NCBI RefSeq assembly: GCF_000383575.1
Contig: NZ_KB911579.1
Location: forward strand, 5,293,424-5,357,423
DNA: 64,000 nt
Direction: 5' to 3'
Origin: Salinispora oceanensis
GTDB taxonomy: Bacteria; Actinomycetota; Actinomycetes; Mycobacteriales; Micromonosporaceae
Translations under genes and position numbers: made by a program
Part shown: positions 36,710 through 45,007 of the stretch, one piece after another
How positions within the stretch are numbered: position 1 is the stretch's first letter
Layout: the number at the start of each line of letters is the position of its first letter
The notes under the pieces: model-generated
Told to the model about the DNA's origin: nothing
The model's input: only the letters and a program-made list of their open reading frames with translations
The model's database searches: none

Positions 36710-37012
36710 ATGTGGCAAGGTTGCCGGATCTCCTCGAGTCCTCACCCGCCGTCGAGTCGCGACCAAATCGAGGCAAGACTCCTGGCGCTCCTGGGTGGAA
36801 GCCAGTCACGCGACGAGGTCGACCGATGGGCTGCTCAGTGGGTCACCGATCCGGATGGCGGCGGTGTAGAAGACGAGGATGTCTGGTGGGCGCTGACTCA
36901 GCTGTACGGAATCGACCTGCGCCACGCTAAGGACGGCCCGCACCTGCACGACGATGAGCAGATACGACACTGGCTTCATGCCTTCCGCGCGCGCCGTCCC
37001 GGGGCGTCCTGA
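36710..37012 (+). CDS. Hypothetical small protein, 100 aa
   Basis: The main body SRDQIEARLLALLGG, SRDEVDRWAAQWVTD, VEDEDVWWALTQLYGIDLRH and HLHDDEQIRHWLHAFR belongs to a conserved small acidic actinobacterial family of unknown function. The ATG at 36710 adds about 16 Ser/Pro-rich residues. The preceding frame at 36600-36745 (MPGSKPAEYCGMCDAKAAL, SAWSRQERYVVWIDVARL) also looks protein-like, so two genes may have been fused or overlapped. No signal peptide. Confidence 0.5.
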   Translation: MWQGCRISSSPHPPSSRDQIEARLLALLGGSQSRDEVDRWAAQWVTDPDGGGVEDEDVWWALTQLYGIDLRHAKDGPHLHDDEQIRHWLHAFRARRPGAS

Positions 37013-37145
37013 CCACGGACACGCCCGGCATGCGGCGTGCACCGCCGGATAAGGTCGTCGCCGAGTAGGCGGTGCCGCCGGACGATGCTGAGGTAGGTGT
37101 TCCTGAGCTGTTAGACCGAGCGGTCACGATGGTTCCCGCGGACGA

Positions 37146-37958
37146 TCACGGTGAGACACCGGTGGTCGTCCGGCCGCGGGATACTCGGCCGAGAATCAGC
37201 AACGCCACCAGGGTCGCGCCGAGCAGGATCAGCGTGGCCGCCGCTGCGTCGAACGTCCGACCCCGGTCTGTCAATGTAAAAACGGTGACCGGCAACGTCC
37301 GCCAATCCGGCGGATACACCATGATCGTGGCACCGACCTCGCCCATCGACAACGCGACCGCGAGTGCGGCGGCCGCCGACATTGCCGGCAGCAGCATCGG
37401 CAGGCGGACCCGCCAAAGCACCAGCGCGGGCCGCGCCCCCAGCGACGCGGCCACCTGGGCGTACGAGTCGTCGATGCGGGCCAGCGCGCTGGACACGGTG
37501 GCGTAGGAAAAGGACAGGACGAGAACCAGGTGGGCGATCAACACGATCCAGCGCGTGCCGTTGAGCAGCAGCGGCGGTCGACTGTACGCGACCAGGAGCC
37601 CGAGCCCAACCACCACCGATGGAATGGCAACCGGTAGGTGCAGGAGCCCGTCGGCGCCTTTACGCAGCCAGCGGGGTGCCGCGGCGAGCGCGAGCGCCGC
37701 CCAGGTGCCGACGGCCACTGCGGCCAGCCCGGCGACAGCCGCGGTCTGCAGGCTGACGAGGAGGCTGCCCTGGTTCTCGCCGGTCAGGGCGGAACCCAGG
37801 TGGGCGACGGTAAAGCCGCCGGGCAGGACATCGTTCCACTCCGTAGCCAGTGCGGCAGCCACCAACACCGCCAGCGGTGCTGCCACGATCACCAGGAAGA
37901 CGGCGGCGAACAGCGCCCAGATGGGCCAGCGGGCGCTACGGGACCAGATCAGCACCAC
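37146..37958 (-). CDS. phnV: ABC transporter permease, phosphonate (2-AEP) type, second subunit
   Basis: 270 residues, six-helix binding-protein-dependent permease starting at GTG 37958 (VLIWSRSARWPIWALF), with AGGGAG upstream. The EAA loop reads AQVAASLGARPALVLWRVRLPML, which contacts the ATPase. Together with the next gene it forms the channel. PhnU/PhnV-like by neighbourhood with a 2-aminoethylphosphonate-type binding protein. It is the last gene of the operon, overlapping phnU by 23 bases. Confidence 0.78.
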   Translation of the reverse strand: MVLIWSRSARWPIWALFAAVFLVIVAAPLAVLVAAALATEWNDVLPGGFTVAHLGSALTGENQGSLLVSLQTAAVAGLAAVAVGTWAALALAAAPRWLRKGADGLLHLPVAIPSVVVGLGLLVAYSRPPLLLNGTRWIVLIAHLVLVLSFSYATVSSALARIDDSYAQVAASLGARPALVLWRVRLPMLLPAMSAAAALAVALSMGEVGATIMVYPPDWRTLPVTVFTLTDRGRTFDAAAATLILLGATLVALLILGRVSRGRTTTGVSP

Positions 37959-38784
37959 GGGCTCCCTTACGTCTGAAGATGCGGCGGTAGAGCAGGTAGA
38001 GCAGGGCGGACAGGGCGACCTCGACGACGGCAACCACGCAGGCGCTCGGATAGTCGAACGTGACCACGCCCTTGGAGTGCACCAACATCGGCAACGTGAT
38101 GACGTCCTTGGCGCCGATGAAGAGCACGATGCCAAACTCGTTGAGGGTCAACAGCAGGGTCAGCGCACCACCGGCGGCAACCGCCGGGGCTATCTCCGGC
38201 AGCACGACGCGGCGCAGGACCTGGCCTGGCCGAGCACCGAGGGAGGCGGCGACCGCGAGGCGTTCCGCCGGCAGGTGGGTGAGGGCGGCGAGGGCCGGCC
38301 GCATCACGAACGGCGTGTAGAAGGTGATCTCCGCGAGGATGACGCACCACCGTGAGTAGAGGAAGTCGCCGAGTTGAAGCACACCGGCGGCACCGTAGAG
38401 AAACGTGAAACTGAGCGCGATCAAGAAGGAGGGGAAAGCGAGTAGGGTGTCGACCGCCCGGGCAGCGGCACCGGAACCAGGGAACGGGACCAGCGCCAGT
38501 ACCACAGCGAAGAAGGTGCCGAGCATGATGCAACCAGCGGTAGCGGCGCCCGCGATAAGCACGGTGTTGCCGATCGCCCGGTGAAACTCACCTGCGGCCA
38601 GCACGGAGCGCCATGTCTCCAATGTTCTTACACCGTCCTCGTTGGTCACGGACTGGACGCCGACGAGCACGAGCGGGTAGATCAGGAAACCGGCGAGCAC
38701 CACCAGCGGGGGAAGCGCCCAGAGCAGCGGCGAGACCCGGGTGGCGCGAGCGGGCCTTTCAACGGCGAGGGCCGCGGTGGTCAC
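37936..38784 (-). CDS. phnU: ABC transporter permease, phosphonate (2-AEP) type, first subunit
   Basis: 282-residue permease. The GTG at 38784 overlaps the ATPase stop (GTGA). Helices include LLWALPPLVVLAGFLIYPLVL and GNTVLIAGAATAGCIML, and the EAA loop reads AVAASLGARPGQVLRRVVLPE. A conserved NEFGIVLFIGAKDVITLPMLV segment follows, which is very typical of the PhnU/PotB-like group. Encodes one half of the inner-membrane channel. Confidence 0.82.
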   Translation of the reverse strand: MTTAALAVERPARATRVSPLLWALPPLVVLAGFLIYPLVLVGVQSVTNEDGVRTLETWRSVLAAGEFHRAIGNTVLIAGAATAGCIMLGTFFAVVLALVPFPGSGAAARAVDTLLAFPSFLIALSFTFLYGAAGVLQLGDFLYSRWCVILAEITFYTPFVMRPALAALTHLPAERLAVAASLGARPGQVLRRVVLPEIAPAVAAGGALTLLLTLNEFGIVLFIGAKDVITLPMLVHSKGVVTFDYPSACVVAVVEVALSALLYLLYRRIFRRKGARGADLVP

Positions 38785-39917
38785 GCCACACCTGCCAAAT
38801 TCTGCGGAAAGCTCTCGCCGGCGTCTCCGGCGGTTGACGCGGCACCCGCCCTGGCTACCACTGCGGCACCATGCTCCGGCAACCGAACCCGTACCGGGGA
38901 GCCGACCCGCGGTAGCCCGTCGACGCTGGGCACATCGGCATGCACGCTGACTCCGCCCGGCTCGTCGAGCCCGGCGATAAGACAGGTCAAGCGATAGTTC
39001 GCACCCCGCCACTGCAGGCCGGTGAGGACAGCTGCCAGGCCAGACCCATCACGACGTACCCCGATAGTGTGTGGCCTTACCGCAAGCCGCACGTGGGCAC
39101 CGGGAACGAGCGGTCCAGGCGCCATAGCGTTGACGGTGACCGCGCCCACGTCGACCGTGCCGTTGGCATCGCGAACCGTGGCTGGCAAGAGGTTAGCCCC
39201 GCCCAGGAAGGCAGCCGTGAACTCGCTGGGTGGCTGTCGGTAGAGGCCCTGGGCGGTATCCAGATCGAGTAGCTCGGCGTCGCGCATGACGGCGATCCGG
39301 TGTGCCAGAGTGAGCGCCTCGGTCTGATCGTGGGTGACATAGAGGATCGCGATGTCCGGGAGTTCGTCCCGAAGCTGACGCAGCTCGTCGAGCATGTCAG
39401 CGCGCAGCTGCGCGTCGAGGGCGGAGAGCGGTTCGTCGAGCAGTAGCACCGGCGGCCGGATCGCCAACGCGCGGGCGATCGCCACCCGCTGCTGCTGTCC
39501 GCCGGAAAGCTCTCGCGGGTAGCGGCGGCCATAGCGCTCCATACCGACGAGCTCCAGCATCTCCTCGACCCGTCGGGCTGACTCAGCGCGCCGCATCCGC
39601 CGAGCACGCAAGCCGAACCCGATGTTGTCGGCGACGGTGAGGTGCGGAAAGAGGGCATACTGCTGCACCACGACGCCGAGGCCACGCTTGTGTGGTGGCA
39701 CCCCGGTGACGTCTTGGCCGGCGAGCAGGACCCGACCGGAGGTCGGCCGGACGAATCCGGCCAGCGCTTTCAGGGCGGTTGACTTGCCCGACCCGGAGGG
39801 GCCGAGCAAGGCCACCGTCTCGCCGGTGGCTACGTCGAGCGAGAAATCCCGCAGCGCCGTGACCTGCCCGTAGCGGACGCTGACGCGGTCAAACTGGACC
39901 GCCGACGACTCGGTCAT
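38781..39917 (-). CDS. phnT: ABC transporter ATP-binding protein, phosphonate (2-AEP) type
   Basis: 378 residues. Walker A is LLGPSGSGKST (about 35), Q loop VVVQQYALFPHLTVADNIGFGL, signature LSGGQQQRVAIARALA, Walker B PVLLLDEPLSALD, and the H loop is ILYVTHDQTEAL. A C-terminal TOBE-like domain (RLAVRPHTIGV, GANYRLTCLI) follows. The ATG at 39917 is preferred because AAGGAGGAAC precedes it; the frame is open to 39956. It powers the two permeases of the operon. Confidence 0.9.
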   Translation of the reverse strand: MTESSAVQFDRVSVRYGQVTALRDFSLDVATGETVALLGPSGSGKSTALKALAGFVRPTSGRVLLAGQDVTGVPPHKRGLGVVVQQYALFPHLTVADNIGFGLRARRMRRAESARRVEEMLELVGMERYGRRYPRELSGGQQQRVAIARALAIRPPVLLLDEPLSALDAQLRADMLDELRQLRDELPDIAILYVTHDQTEALTLAHRIAVMRDAELLDLDTAQGLYRQPPSEFTAAFLGGANLLPATVRDANGTVDVGAVTVNAMAPGPLVPGAHVRLAVRPHTIGVRRDGSGLAAVLTGLQWRGANYRLTCLIAGLDEPGGVSVHADVPSVDGLPRVGSPVRVRLPEHGAAVVARAGAASTAGDAGESFPQNLAGVA

Positions 39918-39997
39918 ACCGTGTTCCTCCTTGGATCCGCGTTCTCCGGCCCGCACTGGCGAGGACCGGAGACAGCGGCGGGACTGGGTGCGGTCGG

Positions 39998-41041
39998 TCA
40001 GGCCAGACCGAGGGCCGTGTTGTAGGCAGCGATGTCCGCGTCCATTTCCGTCAGGATCTTGGCCCAGTCGGCTGGCCAGATCTCCACGCCCTGCAGCACC
40101 TGCTCGACCTGCTGGAATTGGGCGTCGGTGGGCTTGACATCGGCGCGCACCGGAACCCCGTACGCCTGCTGGGACACCTGCTCCTGGGCGGACGCGGAGA
40201 GCAGGAAGTCGGCCAGCTCTCGGCCAGCATCGGCGTGTGGGGCATCGGCCGCTAGGCCCATGGTGTAGGGGATGGACAAGGTAGAGGCTTTGCCGTCCGG
40301 ACCGGTCGGAAAGAAGATCTCGAAGTTGGACCTGTCGTTGTTGATCGACGCGAGATTCATCTGGACGTCACCGTTGGCCACGTAGATCTCGCCCTTGCTG
40401 ACTTTGGGCTGCAACTTGCCCGTAGACGACGACGGCCCGACGTTGTTGTCCTCGAGCTTCGCCAGGAACTCCAGGGCCTTGTCCTTACCGAGGAGGTGCT
40501 GCAGGTGCAGCAGCACGGCGGTACCGTCGCCGGCCTGGCCGGGCGTCGAGTACTGCAACTTTTGGGCGAAGGTGGGGCTGAGTAGCTCGTCGAACGTCTT
40601 CGGGGCGGCGTCAAGCTTGTCCGGGTTGTAAATGAAGCAAAGGTAGTTGTTTACCAACGGCACGTAGGTGTCGGTCACGCCGGTCACCTGGTCGGCGCCG
40701 GCCGGCGTGTAGGGCTGCAGCAGACCGTCGGCGTCGGCCTTCTGGATGTACGGCGGCAGCGTGACGACGAGGTCCGCCTGGACGTTCGCCTTCTCCTTCT
40801 GCAGCCGGGAGACGACCTCACCGGAACCGGCCTCGATCATCTGCACCGTGATGCCGGTCTGCTTTTCGAACTCGACGAACTGCTTGCTGTACCAGTCGCC
40901 GAGGCCATCAGCGGAGTAGACGGTTACGGTGGTGTCACTGTCGGCCCCACCGGAGTCGGAGGTGCCTGATCCACATGCGGCGAGGGCGAGTGAGGCCGCC
41001 GCGGCGGTAGCGAGGGCTAGCGGGAGGCGTCGCATGGCCAT
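39998..41041 (-). CDS. phnS: Phosphonate/2-AEP ABC transporter substrate-binding lipoprotein
   Basis: 347 residues with a lipoprotein signal (MRRLPLALATAAAASLALAACGS; the Cys at about 23 is the lipidation site). The mature type-2 periplasmic-binding fold starts TTVTVYSADGLGDWYSKQF. Similarity is to iron(III)/PhnS-type proteins, with VVTLPPYIQKADADGLLQPY and YVPLVNNYLCFIYNPDKLD. Context (HAD phosphonatase-like enzyme, GntR, HD oxygenase) supports a phosphonate substrate. The ATG shares a base with the HAD stop. Confidence 0.85.
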   Translation of the reverse strand: MAMRRLPLALATAAAASLALAACGSGTSDSGGADSDTTVTVYSADGLGDWYSKQFVEFEKQTGITVQMIEAGSGEVVSRLQKEKANVQADLVVTLPPYIQKADADGLLQPYTPAGADQVTGVTDTYVPLVNNYLCFIYNPDKLDAAPKTFDELLSPTFAQKLQYSTPGQAGDGTAVLLHLQHLLGKDKALEFLAKLEDNNVGPSSSTGKLQPKVSKGEIYVANGDVQMNLASINNDRSNFEIFFPTGPDGKASTLSIPYTMGLAADAPHADAGRELADFLLSASAQEQVSQQAYGVPVRADVKPTDAQFQQVEQVLQGVEIWPADWAKILTEMDADIAAYNTALGLA

Positions 41042-41742
41042 TACTCCTCAGGGGTGTCGGTGGGAAGAAGCAGGGTCTCGAGATCGCCGACGGAGTGGAG
41101 AACGTGGGTAGCCCCGGCAGCACGCAGTGTGGCGGTATCGTGCGCGCCGGTGCGTACTCCGGCGACGATGGCGGCACCGGCGCGACGGCCGGCGAGCACG
41201 TCCGAGGCGGTGTCACCGACGGTGGCAACCTGCCGGACGTCATCGACCCCCAGCCGCAACAGAGCGGTGAGTACCAGGTCGGGATAGGGACGCCCGCGGC
41301 CGGCCTCGGCCGGCACCAGGGTCAGATCAGTTAGGTCCTGCCAGCCCAGGGCGGAGAGGATGCGGTCGGCGGTAGCCCGGGAGAAGCCGGTGGTGAGCGC
41401 GGTACGCACCCCAGCAGCACGGAGCTTGGTGATCAATTGCTCGGCCCCGGCGATCGGTGCGCAGAGCCCGGCGTCCACGAGTAGCTCGTATGCCCGCTCA
41501 AACGCACCATTGAGACTCCGGGCCGCCGCCTCATCGCCCCCGCTGAGATGCCGGAATACAGTGATTTTTGATTCACCCATGGTGTCGCGCACGTAGCGCA
41601 ACGCAGTGTCCCGGCCGATGGCGATCGAGTCGACCTCATCCAGTGCACGAGTGAATGCCTGCTCGACGAGGCCGTCGTCGGCGACCGTGGTGCCGGCCAT
41701 GTCGAAACAGACGAGTCGCGTCGTACCCACCAGGGCGCTCAC
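41041..41742 (-). CDS. Phosphonatase-like HAD hydrolase (PhnX-like)
   Basis: 233 residues of the HAD superfamily. DMAGTTV near residue 13 is the phosphonatase-type motif I in place of plain DxDxT; Lys in GESKITVFRHL corresponds to the Schiff-base Lys region of PhnX; motif III-like text is PAEAGRGRPYPD, and motif IV is VATVGDTASDVLAGRRAGA. PhnX splits phosphonoacetaldehyde into acetaldehyde and phosphate; this shorter relative (TIGR03351-type as I recall) sits in phosphonate operons. GTG start overlaps the FAD-enzyme stop (GTGA). Confidence 0.85.
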   Translation of the reverse strand: MSALVGTTRLVCFDMAGTTVADDGLVEQAFTRALDEVDSIAIGRDTALRYVRDTMGESKITVFRHLSGGDEAAARSLNGAFERAYELLVDAGLCAPIAGAEQLITKLRAAGVRTALTTGFSRATADRILSALGWQDLTDLTLVPAEAGRGRPYPDLVLTALLRLGVDDVRQVATVGDTASDVLAGRRAGAAIVAGVRTGAHDTATLRAAGATHVLHSVGDLETLLLPTDTPEE

Positions 41743-42857
41743 CAGTTCAGCTCTTTCGCGGTCTGCTCGGCAATCGCCGGCGCGCAGGTCATACCCCGTC
41801 CGCCCGGCCCGGTGACCACGACGCCGTTGTCGCTGACCCGTTGGCGTTGCACGATCTCGTTCGGGTCGAGGCACTGGGCGTAGACGCCGTGCCAACGGCG
41901 CCGGATCGCCGGCAGCGGCCGGCCAAGCAACGCCGAGGCGACCTCGACGAGGTGTTCGTAGGGCTCCTCGACCTGGTCAAAGGCGAACGGCTCGGCGTAG
42001 GCGTGGGTGTCGCCGATGGTCAGGCCACCGTCTAGGCGTTGCACCATCAACAGCTGCATGGCGTGTTCGGCGGCGACCGGCGGTTGCGGCTGGACGGAGT
42101 TCATCTCGTCGAGCTGCGGCCCCCGGTAACCGGGGTAGTAGCGGAAGGTGTCCCCGTCGGCGACCGAGGTGGTTAGCGGTACATCGAGCGGCGCGGTCTG
42201 GGCCATCTGCAACCAGACTCGGCGCACCGGCAGGTTGGGGGCGAGTTCGCGGACCAGCCCGGTGAGTACCGCGCCGGTGGCCAGGATGACCTGGTCACCA
42301 ACGTGCACGTCGCCGTGGTCGTCCCGGACTCCGCGATCGTTGAGGTCACGCACCTCCCGGCCAGGCAACCACTGGTAGCGGTGGCTGGCGGCGAGCGCCG
42401 CACGCAGTGCCGGCAACGCCACCCGGGATTCCACGGCGGCGTCGCGCTCGCACCAGAGGGCGGCGGCGAAGTCGCCGCCAAGGGCCGGGTTGACCACCCG
42501 CGTCTCGTCCCGGTCGAGCAGCTTGAATCCACGGGCCGGGGCATCGGGAGCCGCCGCGGCGGCTTCGGCGACGGCGACTTCCTCGGGGGTTCGACAGACG
42601 GCGAGTGACCCGTTGGCTCGGAAGCCAATGCCGGCCACCTCGGTGCCGATCTCCTCCCAGAGTTCGCGAGCCCGCAGGGCGGTCGCCAACTCGGCACCGC
42701 TGGCGCGTCCAGAAACCCAGACCAGGCCGAAGTTGCGGACGGTCGCGCCGCGCGCTTCCTTTTCCCGTTCCAGATGCAGCACCTCGTGGCCGCGTCGGAT
42801 GGCCTGCCAGGCGTGCATGGTGCCGAGCACTCCGCCGCCCACGATGATCATTCGCAT
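41739..42857 (-). CDS. FAD-dependent oxidoreductase of phosphonate operons (TIGR03364-like)
   Basis: 372 residues of the DAO/glycine-oxidase fold. The N-terminal MRMIIVGGGVLGTMHAWQAI is the dinucleotide-binding GxGxxG, followed by EREKEARGATVRNFGLVWV, the FAD loop DRDETRVVNPALGGDF and the C-terminal GVVVTGPGGRGMTCAPAIAE. Members sit next to PhnX-like hydrolases and are thought to oxidise an aminoalkylphosphonate amine to the aldehyde. First gene of the minus-strand operon, with GGGAGAG before the ATG. Confidence 0.85.
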   Translation of the reverse strand: MRMIIVGGGVLGTMHAWQAIRRGHEVLHLEREKEARGATVRNFGLVWVSGRASGAELATALRARELWEEIGTEVAGIGFRANGSLAVCRTPEEVAVAEAAAAAPDAPARGFKLLDRDETRVVNPALGGDFAAALWCERDAAVESRVALPALRAALAASHRYQWLPGREVRDLNDRGVRDDHGDVHVGDQVILATGAVLTGLVRELAPNLPVRRVWLQMAQTAPLDVPLTTSVADGDTFRYYPGYRGPQLDEMNSVQPQPPVAAEHAMQLLMVQRLDGGLTIGDTHAYAEPFAFDQVEEPYEHLVEVASALLGRPLPAIRRRWHGVYAQCLDPNEIVQRQRVSDNGVVVTGPGGRGMTCAPAIAEQTAKELNW

Positions 42858-42942
42858 GTTCTCTCCCTTGCTCAGCGAGCAGCTTTGGGGAGAGCCTTGA
42901 CCTCCAGATGCAGGGAGGATGACGCGCCGGTGAATGAGCCCG

Positions 42943-42958
42943 AAAGGTTCGTACCTTT
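42943..42958. promoter_or_regulatory. Inverted repeat, candidate GntR operator
   Basis: AAAGGT-TCGT-ACCTTT is a perfect six-base palindrome with a four-base spacer, about 86 bases upstream of the FAD-enzyme start and 46 after the GntR stop. PhnF-type GntR regulators bind short palindromes at such positions. It is AT-richer than the surroundings. Confidence 0.6.
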
Positions 42959-43003
42959 AGCAGCAATCGGTGCGCGTGCCCGGTCGGTCGAACGAAACCC
43001 AGG

Positions 43004-43744
43004 TCAGCCGAGCAGTCGGGTGGCGAACCCGATCCGGTCACCGCGATACAGGGAACGGACTCGTTCAATCGGCACCCGGTCCTGGTCCGCCGAGACCCGC
43101 TGCATGAGCAGCATCGGCTGGGCCGGGTTCGTGCCGAGCAGCATCGCCTCTCGCGGGTTGGCCAGCACGGTCTCGATGCGCTCGGTAGCCTCGGCATAGC
43201 GAATGCCGTACCGGTCGATCATGTGCTGGTAGAGCGAGCCGGTCCCGTCGAAATCAGTCATCAGGTCGGCGAACCGGCGCACCGGCAGGTAGGTGCTCTC
43301 CAGCCCCAACGGCTCGCCATCAGCAAGCAGCACCCGCTCCAGGTGCACCACCTCGTCAGTGGCAGCTACGCCCAGATCCGCCGCGAGCGAGTCACCGGCG
43401 GGCTGACGGTCGATCATGACCACACGACGGCTCGGCTGGTGGCCCATCGTGTGTAGCGCCTCGGTGTAGCTGTGCAGGCCAAGCGGCTGGAACAGCTTGG
43501 GAGCGGCGACGAACGTGCCGCGTCCACGGTACGCGCGCAGGCGTCCCTCCATGGTCAGCTCGGAGATCGCCTGCCGTAACGTGGAGCGAGCCACCCCGTA
43601 TGTCGCAGCGAGCTGGCGTTCCGGCGGCAGCAGGGCGCCCTCCCCCAGTTCGGCCAGGAGATCAACCAGTCGGCTTTTGACCACAAAATACTTGGGAACC
43701 CGACCATGCTCGGGCACTCCCTCACGAACCGCCTCGACAAACAC
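43004..43744 (-). CDS. GntR/UTRA-family regulator (PhnF-like)
   Basis: 246 residues. Winged helix-turn-helix (KSRLVDLLAELGEGALLPPERQLA, about 22-45; ARSTLRQAISELTMEGRL, about 52-70), then UTRA domain (VHLERVLLADGEPLGLEST, NPAQPMLLMQRVSADQDRVPIERVRSLYRGDRIGF). These sense small molecules such as phosphonates or sugars. It is divergent from the PhnZ-like gene and just upstream of the phosphonate operon, so regulating both is the simplest reading. ATG at 43744. Confidence 0.87.
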   Translation of the reverse strand: MFVEAVREGVPEHGRVPKYFVVKSRLVDLLAELGEGALLPPERQLAATYGVARSTLRQAISELTMEGRLRAYRGRGTFVAAPKLFQPLGLHSYTEALHTMGHQPSRRVVMIDRQPAGDSLAADLGVAATDEVVHLERVLLADGEPLGLESTYLPVRRFADLMTDFDGTGSLYQHMIDRYGIRYAEATERIETVLANPREAMLLGTNPAQPMLLMQRVSADQDRVPIERVRSLYRGDRIGFATRLLG

Positions 43745-43896
43745 CGGCTGACCCTAACCCGCAGGGGCGCACCGCCCACCCTGGAAGCCGGCCGGGTAGC
43801 GCAGGCCCGCACGACCCGGTTCGCCATCATCGCCGGCACCTTGGGCACCCGTCCCACGGCGCCTCAGAGCGGCGGACCACCGGTAGGGTGCCGGCC

Positions 43897-44433
43897 ATGC
43901 ATGCCGTGGTTGACGCCGAAAGTCTGCTGGCCTTCCTCGCCGGGCTCGACGGGGTGTACGACGCGCCCCCACCGCTGGGAGACCCGGTGGACCTGCTGGC
44001 ACACGGGCTGCAGTGCGCGGCCGTCCTGCGCAACGACAGACCAGACGACCTCGGGCTCCAACTGGCGGGACTGGTTCACGACATAGGCCACGCCGTTGGC
44101 GACGACCCCGACCATGCCCGGGTCGGCGCTGACGTCGTCCGCCCGGTCCTTGGCCCACGGGTCGCCGACCTCGTCGCCCTGCACGTCCCGGCGAAGCGCT
44201 ACCTCGCCTCGACCGAGTCCGACTACGAGCTGTCGGAGGCGAGCCGGCTGAGCTTGCTGCGGCAAGGCTCCGTGATGACCAGCGAGGAGCAGGAGAAATT
44301 TCTCGCCCATCCGGCAGCGGCCGACGCGGTGACGTTGCGTCGCGCCGACGAAGCAGCCAAGATCGTCGGGCATCAGGTTCCCGGTCTCGACGTGTGGGCA
44401 CCGCACCTACTCACGTACGCCAGTGGTGTGTGA
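43897..44433 (+). CDS. HD-domain oxygenase of phosphonate operons (PhnZ-like)
   Basis: 178 residues with metal-binding HDIGH (GLVHDIGHAVGDDPDH, about 59-74), an early His (LLAHGLQCAAVL), and C-terminal LHVPAKRYLASTESDY and AVTLRRADEAAKI. This set matches the HD proteins of phosphonate operons (TIGR03276 and PhnZ). PhnZ is a mixed-valence di-iron oxygenase that cleaves the C-P bond of 2-amino-1-hydroxyethylphosphonate to glycine and phosphate. The ATG at 43897 is preferred over 43888. Confidence 0.8.
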   Translation: MHAVVDAESLLAFLAGLDGVYDAPPPLGDPVDLLAHGLQCAAVLRNDRPDDLGLQLAGLVHDIGHAVGDDPDHARVGADVVRPVLGPRVADLVALHVPAKRYLASTESDYELSEASRLSLLRQGSVMTSEEQEKFLAHPAAADAVTLRRADEAAKIVGHQVPGLDVWAPHLLTYASGV

Positions 44434-44492
44434 CGGCCACCGACCCGGCCCGTAGACAGACGCCGCGTGAGCGGCTCGCTGATCCGCTCGGC
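44434..44492. other. Intergenic
   Basis: Nothing recognised between the PhnZ-like gene and the frameshifted minus-strand remnant. Confidence 0.3.
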
Positions 44493-44835
44493 TCACTGGC
44501 AGCGTTCGTGGTGGCTAGGAATGTGGCGGCCAAGGGCTTGGCCACATGCACAGTCGGTGTCATAGAGCATCGCCCGGAGCGCCGCCCGTTCTGCCGCGGC
44601 CCATTCGACCCTCCTGGACCTCGTACTCCTCCGGTTCCGCCCAGAGGAACGCCCGCCACCACGTCCGGAAGAAGGACCCACGCATTGCGGGGTCCGTACC
44701 GCCAGGTGGAGATGCCCCTGTGGTTCGTCCTCGAAGCCCGGCGCACGGACCCGGTGCGGCCGGTGAGAATTCCGCTCGGTGCGCTCGTACGGCCTCAGCA
44801 TCAGATTTCCGCGATCCCGCCTCGGCCCCGCCCAA
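44493..44835 (-). pseudogene. Frameshifted small hypothetical protein
   Basis: One minus-strand frame reads TDPAMRGSFFRTWWRAFLWAEPEEYEVQEG. At about 44612 the sense moves to the next frame, RVEWAAAERAALRAMLYDTDC, and ends HERCQ at 44493. The joined text is Trp- and acid-rich and protein-like; apart, neither frame makes sense. A single-base indel is likely. Unrecognised family. Confidence 0.4.
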
Positions 44836-45007
44836 TCTCGTAGCCAGGAGGGCAGACCCAGAAAGGGTGACCGTCGGTGGCGGTGACTTGCCCGTCGGGG
44901 GATGCGCCCGTCGGTTGGCTCAATCCGCAGGTCACGGCGGCATCCGTGCGCCGTAACCGGATTGCGCGCTTTGAACACGTTCGATCGGCCTCTGTAGCAT
45001 CGCTGCC

